Made by a program: the position numbers and the translations under genes. Below the pieces are notes generated by a model. It did no database searches. It saw only the letters and a list, made by a program, of their open reading frames with translations, and was not told the origin of the DNA. DNA of 64,000 nucleotides, taken from assembly GCA_963965975.1 (NCBI GenBank), contig OZ014412.1, forward strand, positions 13,282,849-13,346,848, written 5' to 3'. Positions 62,901-64,000 of the stretch are shown here, piece by piece. The stretch's first letter is position 1. Each line of letters starts with the position of its first letter. The stretch is from Xestospongia bergquistia (lineage: Eukaryota; Porifera; Demospongiae; Haplosclerida; Petrosiidae).

Positions 62901-64000
62901 AATGTAACAATGACTAGGCTAGGTGTCATGTTTGTTATACACACAAGAGTATTATTATTTTATATACTAGTATGACACCTTGTAAAGAGGAGGTCCTACA
63001 ACAAGATTTTATTTACATGATGACATTACATGTTATGTGTGAAGTAAATTTATATGGTACTAACTTTATCAACAGAATCTAGGTTAGCTCCGTTGTTAAC
63101 CAAAAGTGTAGCAACTTCGGTTTTTCCATTACTTGCAGCATCATGCAAAGGAGTTCTCTTGTTCTAAAAAATATAGACAACAATACAAAGTAACACATGG
63201 AAATAGACTGTACTGGTACACTATGACAACATGTTTACTATTACTAATGCATCACAGAATAACTGTTAATTACTATCATGTGGTTGTAGTATGGTACAAG
63301 TTTTGTACAACAGGCTTGCTTATATAATACTTTTTATGATGCACTATGACTGTATGATAAAGATCATGTTATCATAACATGGCAAAAAGGAGAAGATATG
63401 CTTGTAGATTAGAAAATGCAAATTAGTAGAAAATCAATTATAATGTCCTGTTATCAAGGTTTTTTAAAAATAAAATTAATTTCAAAATAACATTTTTCAT
63501 GTTATTATGGTTTAAGAGAAACTTAAAGACATTTTGCACAAGATTTTATACATAATTTTCTGTTTTACAATTATATATTTGTTATTGATGTGATAACAAT
63601 ACTCGGCAGGGCTTGTAAAAACAAGAAATCATTGAGTGACATAAGAATGTCAAATAACACACAATATAATATCAAGACAAAGTATTATTAAGAAAACAAT
63701 TTTGTAATTAATATTCTTATTATTCATTATAATTGATTGTCATTCAAATGATCATGATCTACATAAACAGTAGTTTCATAATTTATAATAATTTTGTAAT
63801 TCTTTATAATAATTAACAATCAGACTTATTTCTATCATCAAAATATACTTTATGCTGTCAAAATAAATCTGATCATCTACTTTGTTGATGTCATTAGTGT
63901 AGATAAAACAAAGGACCTTATTAGAACTAGACCAAAAAGAAATGAATTACTTAGTGCGAGGCTTGTAGACATATTAGCACTGACTTCTCTCTATATATTA
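62901..64000. repeat. Start of a third duplication round (block D, runs off the window)
   Basis: At about 62,900 the sequence passes from the GATAAAGGATGGGTTA word (matching 46,891-46,912) straight into AATGTAACAATGACTAGGCTAGG (matching 42,795 and 58,846). From there it follows the same order as 42.8-43.9 and 58.85-59.95 kb, including the ankyrin exon, to the window end. Confidence 0.92.
63065..63163 (-). CDS. Ankyrin-repeat exon in block D
   Basis: 99 bp, 33 codons, phase 0, with acceptor ATATTTTTTAG and donor GATAAA|GTTAGT on the minus strand. It starts NKRTPLHDAASNG and ends GANLDSVDK. It would be the most N-terminal repeat in this window if all exons belong to one gene. Confidence 0.85.

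Noticed and set aside
1-64000. tRNA, rRNA or snRNA genes
   Set aside because: None was recognised by eye (no paired A/B boxes with cloverleaf, no rRNA core words); a tRNAscan or Rfam run would settle it.

Overview
This is an AT-rich stretch of an animal nuclear genome. Genes are split by GT-AG introns, often 40-200 bp long, and the window is full of transposable-element remains. The mix of ankyrin, Roc-COR-like GTPase and Death domains, Ty3/gypsy and piggyBac relics, MITEs and multi-copy invertebrate gene families suggests a sponge (demosponge) or another early-branching invertebrate. That is inference; no species-diagnostic gene is present.

Layout. 0.2-2.0 kb: 5' end of a truncated Ty3/gypsy element. 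2.7-3.1 kb: three tandem 143-bp repeats. 3.5-6.7 kb (+): two tandem decayed copies of the COR-to-Death end of a gene like the one at 16-21 kb. 10.1-12.2 kb (-) and 12.3-15.5 kb (+): a head-to-head pair, a SAM-domain (SAMD3-like) gene and a C2H2 gene of a multi-copy, transposase-like family. They share an 82-bp gap and both carry stops and frameshifts. 16.1-21.2 kb (-): the best gene, ankyrin repeats, then P-loop Roc-like GTPase, COR-like region and Death domain. 21-64 kb: repeated intron-like DNA containing four more 99-bp ankyrin exons on the same strand and in the same phase (28.6, 43.0, 59.0 and 63.1 kb).

The 37.6-47.0 and 51.1-62.9 kb blocks are a large direct duplication, and a third round begins at about 62.9 kb. 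Each block carries one ankyrin exon, so the DNA shows ankyrin repeats being added by segmental duplication. Two insertions are well dated by empty sites or target duplications: a complete 4.26-kb gypsy element (168-bp LTRs, 5-bp target duplication) inside a dead piggyBac transposase at 31.3-37.1 kb, and a 2.4-kb element with long inverted repeats at 53.7-56.1 kb. The latter is absent from the sister duplicate at 40.1 kb and carries a spliced gene with ubiquitin-like, B-box and Tudor-like segments instead of a transposase.

How they fit together: the ankyrin/Roc-COR/Death gene has the architecture of a signalling receptor or scaffold (DAPK/ROCO-like, without a visible kinase). Its upstream region is a site of active duplication and transposon traffic. 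Whether the distal ankyrin exons are spliced into one transcript of about 47 kb, or belong to decayed sister genes, cannot be settled from sequence alone.
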